Source: Acidobacteriota bacterium
Lineage (GTDB): Bacteria; Acidobacteriota; Terriglobia; Acidiferrales; UBA7541
Reading direction: 5' to 3'
Assembly (NCBI GenBank): GCA_003224085.1
Contig: QHYK01000117.1
Coordinates: 1,139 to 65,138 of the forward strand
Length of the DNA: 64,000 nucleotides
Part shown: piece by piece, positions 1 to 9,158 of the stretch
Position numbering within the stretch: position 1 is the first letter of the stretch
How the letters are laid out: every line of letters starts with the position of its first letter
Notes under the pieces: model-generated
Told to the model about the DNA's origin: nothing
Seen by the model: only the letters and a program-made list of their open reading frames with translations
Database searches by the model: none
Position numbers and translations under genes: made by a program

Positions 1-185
1 CGTGCTCTCTGCCTTGCGACAGAGGCAACAGTTCGTTGTGCCCATCGACGTCCAGGTCATATTCGTAGTCGGGCTCGAATCGCGCCAGAATGAACCGGCC
101 TTCCTCCGCTTAGAGACGGTGTCCCAGCATAACTCCATCTCCAGAATATTTTCATGGTTCGCTTGTGGCTCGAAAGAGCCATGAC

Positions 186-2858
186 CTATTCGTAGCGCAG
201 GGCAATCACCGGATCGACGCGAGTCGCTCGTCGCGCGGGAACGTAACACGCCAACAGGGATACAACGATCATCAAAAGACTGACCAGCACGAAGATTAGC
301 GGATCTCTCGGGTTTACCGCGTACACCATGGATTCGAGCAAGCGGGTAAGCACGAGCGCCGCCAAGACTCCGATTAGCACGCCGCCGAACACAAGTCTCA
401 ATCCTTCGGCAAGGATCAGCCTAAAGACGTCGGTGGGACGCGCGCCGAGAGCAATCCTTACGCCGATTTCCCGGGTCCGGCGCGCAACCACGAAGGAAAT
501 GACTCCGTACAGTCCTACACTCGCGAGCACCATGGCCAGACCGCCAAATATTCCCAGCAGCCGCATGAGGAAACTGCGCAGAGCCAGCGAACGCGACAGG
601 ATTTCATCCATCGAGCGAACTGCCCCGGTAGGAACGAGCGCATCCACGGTCTCGACGGCTTGCCTCACTGCGCGGCCGAGGCTTAGCGGGTCAACGCTCG
701 AACGTAGGACGACAGTTCTGGGAAACCAGTCTTCCCAGATTTTCGAACCTTCGTACGGAGCCTGGGTGGCCGGAATGAACGCGGTTGGGAGAGCAGGCCG
801 GTCGAGGCTTGATTTCGCATCTGCAACTATGCCTACAATTTCGCGCGATACGTTGTCCAAGAAAACATGCTCGCCTAGAGCACTGCGCCCGGCAAGATAG
901 TTCTGGACGAATGCTTCGTTGACCACGGCGACTTGACTGGAATTTTCCGTATCCGTTTCTAGAATGCTGCGGCCCGAGCGCAGAGCAATGCCCATGGCGT
1001 GAAAATAATTCGGGGAGGCCTCGCGATAGTCGCAAGGCCGCCACTCCGACTGGTGCGGTCCGGCAATTCTCACCCTGCTATGCCCTCCACGCTCGAGTGG
1101 CAATCCCGCCGCCACAATGCCGACGGATTCGACGCTAGGCAGAGACGCAATGCGCGCCTCGACAGCGCGATAGAAAGCCGTGACCTCCTGCGTTGAGTGG
1201 TACTTCGAGCCGTTCAACCAGAATTGCATGGTGAGCACGCCGTTAGGATCAAATCCGGGGCCCGTCCTCATTAATTTAATGAAGCTCGCAATCATCAGCC
1301 CTGCCCCCGTAAGCAGGACGAGCGAGAGGGCGAATTCACCGATCACCAGACCTTGACGAAGTTTCGCGCGGCCAGCTCCGGTTGTTGCTCTGCCGTCTGC
1401 CGCTTTCAGAATCTCGTTGAGGTCAATGTTGGTCGCCCAGATTGCCGGCGCCAGTCCAGAGAGGGAACCAGTCAAAACGGAAATCAAAAAAGTGAAAACA
1501 AACACCCAGCCGTCCAAATGAATATCGTTGAGGCGGGGTAGGTCGAAGGGCGCCATCGCGAGCAACGACCCGAGACCTGCGCTGGCAAAGGCGAAACCGA
1601 GAGCTCCGCCAGCGAGAGCAAGAATTAGGCTTTCCGTTAGCAATTGGCGAGAGAGTCGGCCCCGGGTGGCGCCCAGGGCCATGCGCGCGGCGATTTCCCG
1701 GGCTCGCGATCCGCCGCGCGCAAGCAGCAAGTTGGCCACGTTCGCGCAAGCGATCAGCAAGACAAAGCCAATCGAGCCCCACAGCAGAACAAGAAACGGT
1801 CGCAGGTCTGCAGCTAACATAAATTGGTAAGACAGGAAGCTCATGCGCGTCTTCGGCCCTACATCTCCCGGAAACTCTTTTCGGAATTGCTTGGTGACAA
1901 GGCTCATCTGCGCATCGAGCTGGGATTGCTTCACTCCGGGCTTGAGTCGAGCAAGGACCTCGATGTTCTCTCCGCTGCCGGCCGTCTTTGCCACGAGGGC
2001 TAAAGGAACCCAAATATCCACGGGTAGGCCGGGGTTTATATCCGAGTAGCCGTAAGGATCGAATCCGGCTGGCATTATCCCGGTCACTGTATAGGCTTCC
2101 CCGTTGAGAAGGATTTTTCGGCCAATCGCCGAGAGTTCGGCTCCGAAACGGCGTTTCCACAACGCGTGACTTAGAATGGCGACGCGTTGGCCTCCTCCCC
2201 GGTCTTCTTCAGGGAGAAACTCTCTACCGACTGCGGGATGAACTCCCAGCACTTGAAAATAATCTGCGGATACAGGAGTTCCGCGAACGTGCTCAGCAGC
2301 GTTTCCAACCGCTAAATTGAAGCCTAAATCGGTCCAGCCGGCGACATGCTCGAAGACTTGCCCGAATTCGCGCAGACGTTGCAGTTGCGTTGCTGTCAAG
2401 TCCATTTCGCCGGATTGTCCCTGGTCCATCTCAGCGAGTTCGAAGATCCGATCCGGTTCAGGAAACGGCAGCGCACGAAACAGCACTCCATAGACAACCG
2501 CGAATATAGCAGTATTGGCGCCAATGCCCAAGGTGAGAGTGAGGATAGCAACAGCCGTGAAGCCATGAGATTTGCGAAGAGTGCGCAACACGAAACGGAA
2601 GTCAGAAAGAGCGGTCTCGAGGAAAGGCAAGTCCCGCTGATCGCGGTACTTTTCTTTGGTTTGTTCCACGCCGCCGAGTTTGAGGAGCGCGTCGCGGCGG
2701 GCCGCTTCGAGCGTCATTCCCGCGCGGAGGTTGTCTTCAACATGAAGTTGAAGATGGCTCTCCAACTCTACCTCGAATTCTGCATCGTGCCGTGACTTGC
2801 GGAGAAAACTGGCGAAGCGCCGAAACCACGCGCGAATCAATTTCCAGATGCGGGTCAT
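186..2858 (-). CDS. ADOP-family ABC transporter permease (MacB/FtsX type)
   Basis: Inner-membrane protein of about 890 residues with the tandem FtsX/MacB-like layout of the Acidobacterial duplicated permease family. An N-terminal soluble ADOP region (residues about 1-80) is followed by a first membrane segment (AVAILTLTLGIGANTAIF), a large extracytoplasmic MacB-like domain, an FtsX block (LLWGSIGFVLLIACANVAN), a second periplasmic domain and a terminal FtsX block (GVRIALGARPTDVFRLIL). The family is thought to move or sense lipids, peptides or drugs; the substrate is unknown. The reading frame stays open upstream, but I choose the ATG at 2858 because it overlaps the stop of the PadR gene by four bases (ATGA), the usual PadR-permease coupling. 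No ATPase gene is adjacent, which is normal for this family. Confidence 0.9.
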   Translation of the reverse strand: MTRIWKLIRAWFRRFASFLRKSRHDAEFEVELESHLQLHVEDNLRAGMTLEAARRDALLKLGGVEQTKEKYRDQRDLPFLETALSDFRFVLRTLRKSHGFTAVAILTLTLGIGANTAIFAVVYGVLFRALPFPEPDRIFELAEMDQGQSGEMDLTATQLQRLREFGQVFEHVAGWTDLGFNLAVGNAAEHVRGTPVSADYFQVLGVHPAVGREFLPEEDRGGGQRVAILSHALWKRRFGAELSAIGRKILLNGEAYTVTGIMPAGFDPYGYSDINPGLPVDIWVPLALVAKTAGSGENIEVLARLKPGVKQSQLDAQMSLVTKQFRKEFPGDVGPKTRMSFLSYQFMLAADLRPFLVLLWGSIGFVLLIACANVANLLLARGGSRAREIAARMALGATRGRLSRQLLTESLILALAGGALGFAFASAGLGSLLAMAPFDLPRLNDIHLDGWVFVFTFLISVLTGSLSGLAPAIWATNIDLNEILKAADGRATTGAGRAKLRQGLVIGEFALSLVLLTGAGLMIASFIKLMRTGPGFDPNGVLTMQFWLNGSKYHSTQEVTAFYRAVEARIASLPSVESVGIVAAGLPLERGGHSRVRIAGPHQSEWRPCDYREASPNYFHAMGIALRSGRSILETDTENSSQVAVVNEAFVQNYLAGRSALGEHVFLDNVSREIVGIVADAKSSLDRPALPTAFIPATQAPYEGSKIWEDWFPRTVVLRSSVDPLSLGRAVRQAVETVDALVPTGAVRSMDEILSRSLALRSFLMRLLGIFGGLAMVLASVGLYGVISFVVARRTREIGVRIALGARPTDVFRLILAEGLRLVFGGVLIGVLAALVLTRLLESMVYAVNPRDPLIFVLVSLLMIVVSLLACYVPARRATRVDPVIALRYE

Positions 2859-3198
2859 GCGGATGGCTCCGCGGAAAGGAACTTCGCCAGAATGACTTGC
2901 GCTGGTTGCCAATCTCGCACTTCGCGCTCCAATTGTTTTCGGCCTGCGCGCGTCAGCTGGTAATACTTCGCCGTGCGATCGTTGTCGGATACACCCCACT
3001 CGGATTCGATGGAGCCCTCCTGCTCAAGCTTCAACAAGGCCGGGTACACCGTTCCCTAATTGAGTGAAAGGACGCCACCACTGGTTTGCTCGATGCGCCG
3101 GCCGATGCCGTAGCCGTGGAGAGGCCCGAGCGTTTCGAGGGTTTTCAAAAATCATGAGGGCAAGTGTGCCCTGCCCAAACATCCGCCTTATGGCTCAT
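2855..3198 (-). pseudogene. PadR-family transcriptional regulator, disrupted
   Basis: A PadR winged-helix repressor normally of about 113 residues, upstream of the ADOP permease. The start is an ATG at 3198 behind AGGAGGG. After the codons for MSHKADV the frame shifts by one base. The next frame reads GTLALMILKTLETLGPLHGY and GIGRRIEQTSGGVLSLN, then meets an in-frame TAG (3056-3058) where the family has Gln, and resumes as GTVYPALLKLEQEGSIES to the normal C-terminus at 2855. It carries one frameshift and one nonsense codon. A truncated 64-residue product could start at the GTG at 3049, but it would lack the recognition helix region. The permease may therefore be constitutively expressed. Confidence 0.85.
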
Positions 3199-3305
3199 AG
3201 CCCTCCTATGGGAAGTCAATAGGAAATGAGGCTGGACGATTAAAAATCGGTGAAGCGCTATTCACTGCTGGAGAAAGACAAGAAGAAAGGTGTGCAGGTC
3301 TGCTG

Positions 3306-3725
3306 TCAATCCCGCTCCCGGTATTCTTCCGGAACGTCGTCTTCCGACACCTCGTGGGTTTCCACTTCCTTTTCACCAGTTCGGTCGGCATCTTCTACGC
3401 CCTTGACCACTTCAGCCTCGTAGGCATTTCCTTCTTCCAACAGTTCTTCCACGCTTTCCGAAGCCGCGCCCTCCACGCCGGGAAGTCCTTGAATGTCTCC
3501 TGCTTGTCCGCCCGAGCGGGCGCCCATACCGCGTGCCTCGTACGGCGCTATCTCCGGCATCGCAGGTTGGCCGCGGGCCGGCCTCTTCTTTTTTGCAGCT
3601 CCCCTGAGCGAGGGTTTACGACGAGTCGCCGTAGCTTTCGCAGCGAGTTTCTTTTTGGCAGCGCGTCGAGGACGAGCAGCTTTTTTGTGCTTGTCGCGCT
3701 TCTTGCTTTTCTTTGGGCTGGCCAT
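3306..3725 (-). CDS. Lysine/alanine-rich basic protein with acidic tail
   Basis: A 139-residue protein in two parts. Residues 1-50 are histone-H1-like (repeated AKKK and KKKRPARG motifs), suggesting nucleic-acid binding. Residues 80-139 are acidic and resemble a tail seen in small Acidobacterial proteins (SESVEELLEEGNAYEAEVV, then DDVPEEYRERD). The start ATG at 3725 has GGAG eight bases upstream. There are no membrane or enzyme motifs. It could be a nucleoid-associated or stress protein; function is not known. Confidence 0.7.
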   Translation of the reverse strand: MASPKKSKKRDKHKKAARPRRAAKKKLAAKATATRRKPSLRGAAKKKRPARGQPAMPEIAPYEARGMGARSGGQAGDIQGLPGVEGAASESVEELLEEGNAYEAEVVKGVEDADRTGEKEVETHEVSEDDVPEEYRERD

Positions 3726-3813
3726 TAGGAGGCTCCGTCAATTTCTGTCTTGTTTTTACACCCCAGGAGCAGGGAAGTCCAGCCTTTGGAACGATGCATT
3801 GATCCGATGCAAG

Positions 3814-4293
3814 TCAGACTTGTAATTCGACGAACTCCATTTCGAACGGCGTGTGTCCGAGGTTCAAGCGCGCCACACAAACAGGCAGTTGAAACCTGCG
3901 TGGACCTGCGCTGCCGGGATTGATGTAGAGGACGCCATCACGTTCGAACTTTCCAGGCTGGTGGGAATGCCCGCAGACGACAACATGGAATCCCGCAGCT
4001 GCGGGATTCAAGTCGAGGGCAAGCACATCGTGCAAGACATACAAGCGGACTTCACCCGCTTCTGCAACCGCCGTTTCTGGAAGCGTTCGGGCCCAATCGG
4101 AAGTATCTACGTTTCCGCGTACTGCGGTCACGGGAGCGAGGTTTCGCAGAGCGGTGAGGACTTCGGGTTTGCCTACGTCCCCGGCATGGAGAATCAATTC
4201 CGAGCCGCGCAGTGCCTGCACAGCCTGTGGCCGCAGCAAGCCGTGGGTGTCCGAGATCAGGCCAATGTGCGTCGGCGAAGTTGGCACGGACAA
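3814..4293 (-). CDS. YfcE/MJ0936-type metallophosphoesterase
   Basis: A 159-residue single-domain calcineurin-like phosphodiesterase, cytoplasmic. All metal-binding blocks are visible: SDTHG (residues 14-18), HAGDVG, RGNVD, a histidine in LHD, CGHSHQP and NPGS. Family members hydrolyse phosphodiesters (bis-pNPP in vitro) with two metal ions; the natural substrate is usually unknown. The listed start is a TTG at 4293; a GTG two codons later (4287) is equally possible. Length matches the family (about 155-185). Confidence 0.88.
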   Translation of the reverse strand: MSVPTSPTHIGLISDTHGLLRPQAVQALRGSELILHAGDVGKPEVLTALRNLAPVTAVRGNVDTSDWARTLPETAVAEAGEVRLYVLHDVLALDLNPAAAGFHVVVCGHSHQPGKFERDGVLYINPGSAGPRRFQLPVCVARLNLGHTPFEMEFVELQV

Positions 4294-4340
4294 ATTCTAA
4301 TGCTTGGTTGTTTCTTGCGGTTGAAGAATTAGGCGAAGCC

Positions 4341-4361
4341 TCTAGTCTAATAAAGACTAGA
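4341..4361 (-). terminator. Hairpin downstream of the PilZ gene
   Basis: Perfect 8-bp inverted repeat TCTAGTCT / AGACTAGA with a 5-base loop, just past the end of the PilZ gene on the minus strand. A second small hairpin (AGGC-TTC-GCCT) follows. There is no clear U-tract, so intrinsic termination is only plausible. Confidence 0.4.
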
Positions 4362-4391
4362 TCTTCCTTAGGCTAGTCTCATTTACACTGG

Positions 4392-4769
4392 TCACGCTGA
4401 GGCTTTGTTGGGGAGCACGCGGCGCAGCGGCCTCGCTCCGGGGGAGGGGAACTGCATGTGCCAGAAATTCGTTTCGGGGGAGAGAAATTCCACACCGACA
4501 TATTGTTTGCTATCGCGCGCGCGGTGGATCGACACGACGCGGCACTCCATCGACTGGGCGGTGTGATCGTTGACCAAAATTACCGTTTGCCCCACCAGCA
4601 CGATTTCTTCGAGCTGAAACAGCGCTCCATGGCGATTGACCGACTGCGAAGTGGTATGGGCGGAGAATCGCTCGCCGGTGTCTGTTTTTCCGTGGACCTT
4701 CAGCGGTACGGTCAACGCCACCCTTAAAGTGCGGCGGCGTTCTTTGACACGAAAGTGAAGCAGGGACAT
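4392..4769 (-). CDS. PilZ-domain protein, divergent
   Basis: A 125-residue protein with a single PilZ-like beta-barrel. The arginine motif is present (RRTLR, residues 12-16), and VGVEF closes the barrel near residue 93. The second c-di-GMP motif (normally D/NxSxxG) is degenerate here (NRHGA), so binding of c-di-GMP is uncertain. The start ATG is at 4769. The related gene at 12594 shows the same divergence in its first domain. A cytosolic regulator or adaptor is the likely role. Confidence 0.75.
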   Translation of the reverse strand: MSLLHFRVKERRRTLRVALTVPLKVHGKTDTGERFSAHTTSQSVNRHGALFQLEEIVLVGQTVILVNDHTAQSMECRVVSIHRARDSKQYVGVEFLSPETNFWHMQFPSPGARPLRRVLPNKASA

Positions 4770-5241
4770 TTCTTGCTCGACCTCAATCGGTTTAGCACTT
4801 CCACCGGGACTATCCGGTGCGTTTCATTTCCGAAGGAACTCGCCTGGCGTAACGTGTCAGCAGCGTGCCAAAACGAAAGAACAACAGCACAGAGGTGAGT
4901 AGCACGAATCTTGCCCACACAGCCCCATACTGCGCACCGACTTCTCCGGTGACAATGGCGTAACTGTACCACAAAACGTCTGCCGATGACAGTACTCTTG
5001 TACTCCCCCATTTTTAGGAGGCTCCCGAGGACCGAGGAAAGGATGAGCTGCCTGGCAACGAAATGCTATGCCTCTGCAGAAACAAAATAGCCATCTCGTA
5101 ACCATTTGATTTCACACGGCTTGCTTCATCACAAAAGAAGCCGTCAGCAGCGGCGATTTTGCGGGCGTCTTGTTTTAGGCTTCACCGGGTCGTGGTTCGC
5201 AACACTTGTTCGTTTCAAGGGGTGTTCCTGTTTTGAAAAAC
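4770..5241. other. Intergenic, no gene recognised
   Basis: No reading frame here looks like a protein family. The only structure I see is an inverted repeat ACGGCTT / AAGCCGT around 5115-5143, which may form a hairpin downstream of the M23 peptidase gene on the minus strand. It also holds the upstream region of the PilZ gene. Confidence 0.5.
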
Positions 5242-6234
5242 CTACCTCGGGGTTACCGTCCTGCTGCCGTTCGCCAGGGAGCCGCTCCCGCTTCCTAACA
5301 GCTTGACCAATTGGAGAGGATTCACGCGCGCCCGCTCGACCGTCAGGCCCCAATGGAGGTGCGGCCCGGTCACGCGGCCCGTAGCTCCGACCTTTCCGAG
5401 TATTTGCCCAGACTGCAGCTCGTCGCCAACTCTCACGTCGATCTCAAAAAGGTGTCCGTAGAACGTATAAATGCCCAGACCATGGTCCACGACGACAGTG
5501 TTGCCGGAAAAAAACAGCTCTTGTGCGAGGACCACGCGTCCGTTTTGTGCCGCATAAACGGGAGTGCCAGTCACCGCGGGGAAATCCACACCACTGTGGG
5601 GCGAACCGGGTTGGCCGTTCAGGATGCGGCGCTTGCCGAAATTCCCGCCGGTGGTGACGCCGTCGAGCGGCACGCGAAAACCTCCAGTCCACAGCTTTTC
5701 TGGTGTCGCTAGGTCGAAGATGGCTCGCAATTTATCGCGCTCTTCGTTTGCGCGCTGGATTTGCTCGGGGCTGGGCTCGACAAATTCCTTGCCAACTTGC
5801 AGTTTCTCGGTAGCGAACTTCCCCGCTCGGACGGGAATCTGGAGAGTGCAAGTGGCAGCCTTGCCATTGGCACTTTGCACGCGTAGGAGCACAGGGTAAG
5901 TGCCTGGCGGTTTTTCCAGATCCACCCCTAATATTGCTTGGCGCACGTCGGACGAGCTAGCGGCCTTTGAATCCAAGTGCGTGTCAGAGAGCTGCCAAAA
6001 GGGAACATTTCGGGAATTCCACTCCGCGGTTAATTCCGATAACGCTGTGCGGCTGCGAACCTCGAGCAGGAGCAAGCTGCCTTGAGTCGGCGCCGGAGCG
6101 CTTAGCTTCACAATTATCCCGGGGGCGCAGTTTCGCGGAACGTTCGCGGCAACCGTCAGCGGAAATAGAAATAATCCGAGTCCGGCAAGCAGGGTGATAG
6201 CGAACCAAGGCCGGATAGGAACACTGGGGACCAA
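5242..6234 (-). CDS. Secreted M23-family (LytM) peptidase
   Basis: A 330-residue zinc peptidase with an N-terminal hydrophobic signal (residues about 10-29, ending AANV), an Ig-like middle region, and a C-terminal M23 domain. Zinc ligands and catalytic residues are visible: HSGVDF, YGHLF and GPHLHWGL. Family members cut peptidoglycan cross-bridges or activate amidases in the periplasm. The initiation codon appears to be TTG at 6234, two bases after the stop of the upstream gene at 6237, so the pair is translationally coupled. Length and domain order are typical of Acidobacterial M23 proteins. Confidence 0.88.
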   Translation of the reverse strand: MVPSVPIRPWFAITLLAGLGLFLFPLTVAANVPRNCAPGIIVKLSAPAPTQGSLLLLEVRSRTALSELTAEWNSRNVPFWQLSDTHLDSKAASSSDVRQAILGVDLEKPPGTYPVLLRVQSANGKAATCTLQIPVRAGKFATEKLQVGKEFVEPSPEQIQRANEERDKLRAIFDLATPEKLWTGGFRVPLDGVTTGGNFGKRRILNGQPGSPHSGVDFPAVTGTPVYAAQNGRVVLAQELFFSGNTVVVDHGLGIYTFYGHLFEIDVRVGDELQSGQILGKVGATGRVTGPHLHWGLTVERARVNPLQLVKLLGSGSGSLANGSRTVTPR

Positions 6235-6236
6235 CT

Positions 6237-6686
6237 TCAGGCTCCCCGCTTCGGGCGCATCATGTTCACGCGAGGCTCTACTTTTTCGAACTGCGCGCGG
6301 CCCAGCTTTGAGCCATAGATGGCTTTCTCGGAAAGCAGAAACAAGTCGGGATTTTCCGCTTTTTCGCGGATTTCCTTTAAGAAGGGCCGCACTTTGGCAA
6401 ACATGAAGTACAACTCTCCGCAGAAAGCCGGCTCAAAGAACAATTTTTCGCTGATGAGGCCATTCAACACGAAAGTCGTCGCAATTCCCCAGTAGCTCCC
6501 CACCTGGCGCAGCCAGTTGTTCTCCGGCGAGCCAAAATCCATGGCCACCTTCATGAAATCATCGGCGCAGGTTGGCCAAAACGTTGTGAGCCACCATTGG
6601 CGTGCCTTGCGCATTTCGGGCTCACGCCGGAGATCGTAGAGCTCCAGAATCAAGCGTGCTTCCTCGACCGTCGGCTTTTTCGGCAT
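6237..6686 (-). CDS. Conserved hypothetical protein
   Basis: A 149-residue soluble, Trp/Phe-rich helical protein (WWLTTFWPTCADDF, then VGSYWGIATTFVLNGL). I do not recognise a characterised family. I choose the ATG at 6686 because it follows GGAGG at good spacing; eleven more upstream codons are open but lack a ribosome site. It is translationally coupled to the M23 peptidase downstream, so a role linked to the cell envelope is possible but unproven. Confidence 0.65.
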   Translation of the reverse strand: MPKKPTVEEARLILELYDLRREPEMRKARQWWLTTFWPTCADDFMKVAMDFGSPENNWLRQVGSYWGIATTFVLNGLISEKLFFEPAFCGELYFMFAKVRPFLKEIREKAENPDLFLLSEKAIYGSKLGRAQFEKVEPRVNMMRPKRGA

Positions 6687-6835
6687 TCTTTTTTCCTCCG
6701 CGTTACTTGCGTCGTGCAATTCTACCTTTGACAGAGACGTTTGTGCTCCGGGATGTTGAAGGCCGTTATTGAATTCTCAGATTCAAACACGTGGCAAGCG
6801 GCGCGAATACAGGGTTCACCGGATCACACTTGCGT

Positions 6836-8431
6836 TCAGCTGTGTGGCATGCTTGCCCGAAGTTTGAAGCGCTGGATTTTTCCTGTCACGGTCTTGGGAA
6901 GCTCACTGCAAAAGCGGACCTCGCGAGGGACTTTGTGGGAAACCAGGCGCGCTTTAACATGACCACGAATTTCCTCGGCGAGTTCATTTGATCCTTGGCA
7001 TCCCGCGCGCAAAGTGACGTACGCCACGGCAAAAGCCAGGCCGCAGGGATCTATGGCGCCTACCACTGCAGCTTCGGCAACGCGTGGGTGGCCGAGAAGC
7101 GCGTTCTCCACTTCCATAGGGGAAACCCACATCCCCGCAACTTTCAACATGTCGTCCGCGCGGCCGCAATAATGGTAATAACCATCACCATCGCGAAAAA
7201 ATTTATCGCCCGTCACCACCCATTCGCCGCGTTTCGTGTGCGCGCTCAATCCAGGAATTCGCCAGTATTCAGAAAATGCGCTGTCGCCGCGCACCCAAAG
7301 GCTCCCGATTTCCCCCGCAACTGCGTCGTCCGAGGCGTCGCCTACAATTTTTGCCTCATAGCCCGGCACCGGGATACCGCAACTCCCCGGCCTGCAATTG
7401 CCAGCACGGCTCGAAATAAAAATGTGCAGCATCTCCGTCGAGCCAATGCCGTCGAGAATCTCCAAGCCAGTCGTCCGCTTCCAGCGATCAAAAATCTCGG
7501 CCGGCAACGTTTCGCCGGCAGAGACGCAGAGGCGGACCGAGGAAAAATCGGGCGCTTGGCCCCCCGTTTCCGCTTCCCTGAGAATGGCCGCATAAAGAGT
7601 TGGCACGGCAAAGAAAATAGTGGGCCGGTGCTTAGACACCAATTCAATAACCTCAGGAACGTTAGTGCGCCGCGGGTTCAGCACCGTGGCCGCGCCAAAT
7701 GCGAGTGGGAAATACATGCCGTTTCCAAGGCCATAGGCAAAGAAGAGCTTCGAGGTGGAGAAGGTCACGTCGTTGGCCTTCAATCCTAAAACGCCTTGCG
7801 CGTAATTCCGGGTCGTCACCAGCATGTCGCTATGCCGATGCACGGCTGCTTTGGGCGTTCCGCCGCTGCCCGAAGTATAGAGCATAAAAGCCGGATCAGC
7901 CGCAGAAGTCTTGGCAGGGGCGAGCGAATCCCGAGCAGAAGCAATCCAGTCTGCCCAACGCGTGCAGGACGCTCCGCGCGTTTCGAGCTGGCCTTGGCCG
8001 ATTACAACAATTGGCATTTGCGGGCCTTCGCCGGAGGCGGGCAAAAAAGCTTCGAGCACTTCCGAATGAACAATCGCTGCGCACGGCTCGCAGTCTTCAA
8101 TGTAATGGATGTAATCCGCGAACCGCGCGAAAGGATTTACGGGCACTGCCACGGCGCCGATTTTGGCGGCACCAAAAAAGGAAGCAATGAACTCAGCAGA
8201 ATCGGGAAGCACAATCAAAACACGGTCGCCGGGAGATATCCCTCGTTCGAGAAGCGCATTCCCCACGCGATTTGCGAGAGCTGACAACTCGGCGTAGGTC
8301 ACTCGGCCAGGTTCGCCGAAGATGGCCGTCTTGTGCGGATGCCGGAAGGCAGGCGCATCCAGGAAAAACTCGGCAATGTTGAACCGCTTCGGTGTTTCCG
8401 CAAGCAGAGATTTATCCGGGGAAGTCGCCAT
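6836..8431 (-). CDS. Benzoate-CoA-ligase-family acyl-CoA synthetase
   Basis: A 531-residue ANL-superfamily enzyme. The ATP-binding loop TSGSGGTPKAAVHRH, the DGIGSTEMLHIF motif, the hinge GRADDMLKVAGMWVSP and the catalytic lysine in TVTGKIQRFKLR are all present. The motifs around STEMLHIF and PGYEAKIV are characteristic of the benzoate-CoA ligase subgroup, which adenylates an aromatic acid and forms its CoA thioester. The ATG at 8431 starts near the family N-terminus; an upstream open stretch to 8542 would overlap the neighbouring gene. No ring-reduction or ring-cleavage genes are nearby, so the true acid is unknown. Confidence 0.85.
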   Translation of the reverse strand: MATSPDKSLLAETPKRFNIAEFFLDAPAFRHPHKTAIFGEPGRVTYAELSALANRVGNALLERGISPGDRVLIVLPDSAEFIASFFGAAKIGAVAVPVNPFARFADYIHYIEDCEPCAAIVHSEVLEAFLPASGEGPQMPIVVIGQGQLETRGASCTRWADWIASARDSLAPAKTSAADPAFMLYTSGSGGTPKAAVHRHSDMLVTTRNYAQGVLGLKANDVTFSTSKLFFAYGLGNGMYFPLAFGAATVLNPRRTNVPEVIELVSKHRPTIFFAVPTLYAAILREAETGGQAPDFSSVRLCVSAGETLPAEIFDRWKRTTGLEILDGIGSTEMLHIFISSRAGNCRPGSCGIPVPGYEAKIVGDASDDAVAGEIGSLWVRGDSAFSEYWRIPGLSAHTKRGEWVVTGDKFFRDGDGYYHYCGRADDMLKVAGMWVSPMEVENALLGHPRVAEAAVVGAIDPCGLAFAVAYVTLRAGCQGSNELAEEIRGHVKARLVSHKVPREVRFCSELPKTVTGKIQRFKLRASMPHS

Positions 8432-8471
8432 TGCGCTTGATTTAGCTACCACGTCCGTTTTGTTGACTGGT

Positions 8472-8945
8472 TTATTGAGCGGACGCTGTTGCTCCGGTAA
8501 TGCGAATTTTGTACCAGGCCGTGCCAGCCGGGTACAGCGCATCGTTGATTTCCGAACTTTTCTGCCCGCCGGGTTCGATGGTTCCGGGGATAGTTCCTTT
8601 GTTGATTAGGATGGCCGTGTTATTTGCGCCCACGTATGTGGTTTCGTACTGAATATTGCTGTAGGTGTGGGACGAAGATTTGTTTTCGATGCTCACAAGC
8701 CATACCGCGGTAGTGCCCGTGCGATCCTTACTCATCGTCGCGTGCTGGACTTTTAGATCGTGAATCGGATCTGCTGGGCCTGCGGGCTGAGCCGGCGCAG
8801 CCGCCGCCACAGGCGATGGCCTGGTGGACTTTGCTTTTGAGACGAACATGTAACCGCCAAAGCCAATCGCTGCCGCAACGACAGCGACGCCAGCCCACAT
8901 TCCCATAGATGCCGATGATCTTGCTTCTTGAGTCGCGTCGAACAT
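8472..8945 (-). CDS. Membrane-anchored protein of unknown function
   Basis: A 157-residue protein with a short cytoplasmic N-terminus, one transmembrane helix (residues about 13-36), an Ala/Pro linker and an extracytoplasmic beta-rich domain (SIENKSSSHTYSNIQYETTY), resembling FxLYD-type beta-sandwiches. The ATG at 8945 follows a very strong purine-rich site (GAGAGGGGGGAG). The gene lies 40 bases upstream of the acyl-CoA ligase and may share its transcript. Function unknown. Confidence 0.65.
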   Translation of the reverse strand: MFDATQEARSSASMGMWAGVAVVAAAIGFGGYMFVSKAKSTRPSPVAAAAPAQPAGPADPIHDLKVQHATMSKDRTGTTAVWLVSIENKSSSHTYSNIQYETTYVGANNTAILINKGTIPGTIEPGGQKSSEINDALYPAGTAWYKIRITGATASAQ

Positions 8946-9158
8946 AAGCTCCCCCCCTCTCTCCGCCCCGGCAGTCCCTGCAGGACATGCTCGTTCCAGA
9001 TAACAGGAAAATCCCAGGAGCCGTTCTGCAAGTGAAAGTGGCGGTCGCGCCAAGGGCGTCCCCCGCCTCGGGGCGAGAGCCGCCCTAGAAATACCAAAGA
9101 TAAGCGTGGAAGTCCATCATCAGATAGGGTGCCTAGGGTGCCCCGGCCTTGACGTCCC

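Noticed and set aside
1-112. Minus-strand open frame at the left edge reading RFILARFEPDYEYDLDVDG
   Set aside because: It has no start codon in the window, a stop lies just upstream, and no family is recognisable; could be the edge of a decayed gene.
4724-5011. Minus-strand ORF of 95 codons upstream of the PilZ gene
   Set aside because: It overlaps the PilZ start in another frame, is rich in Cys/Arg/His and has no recognisable family; considered spurious.
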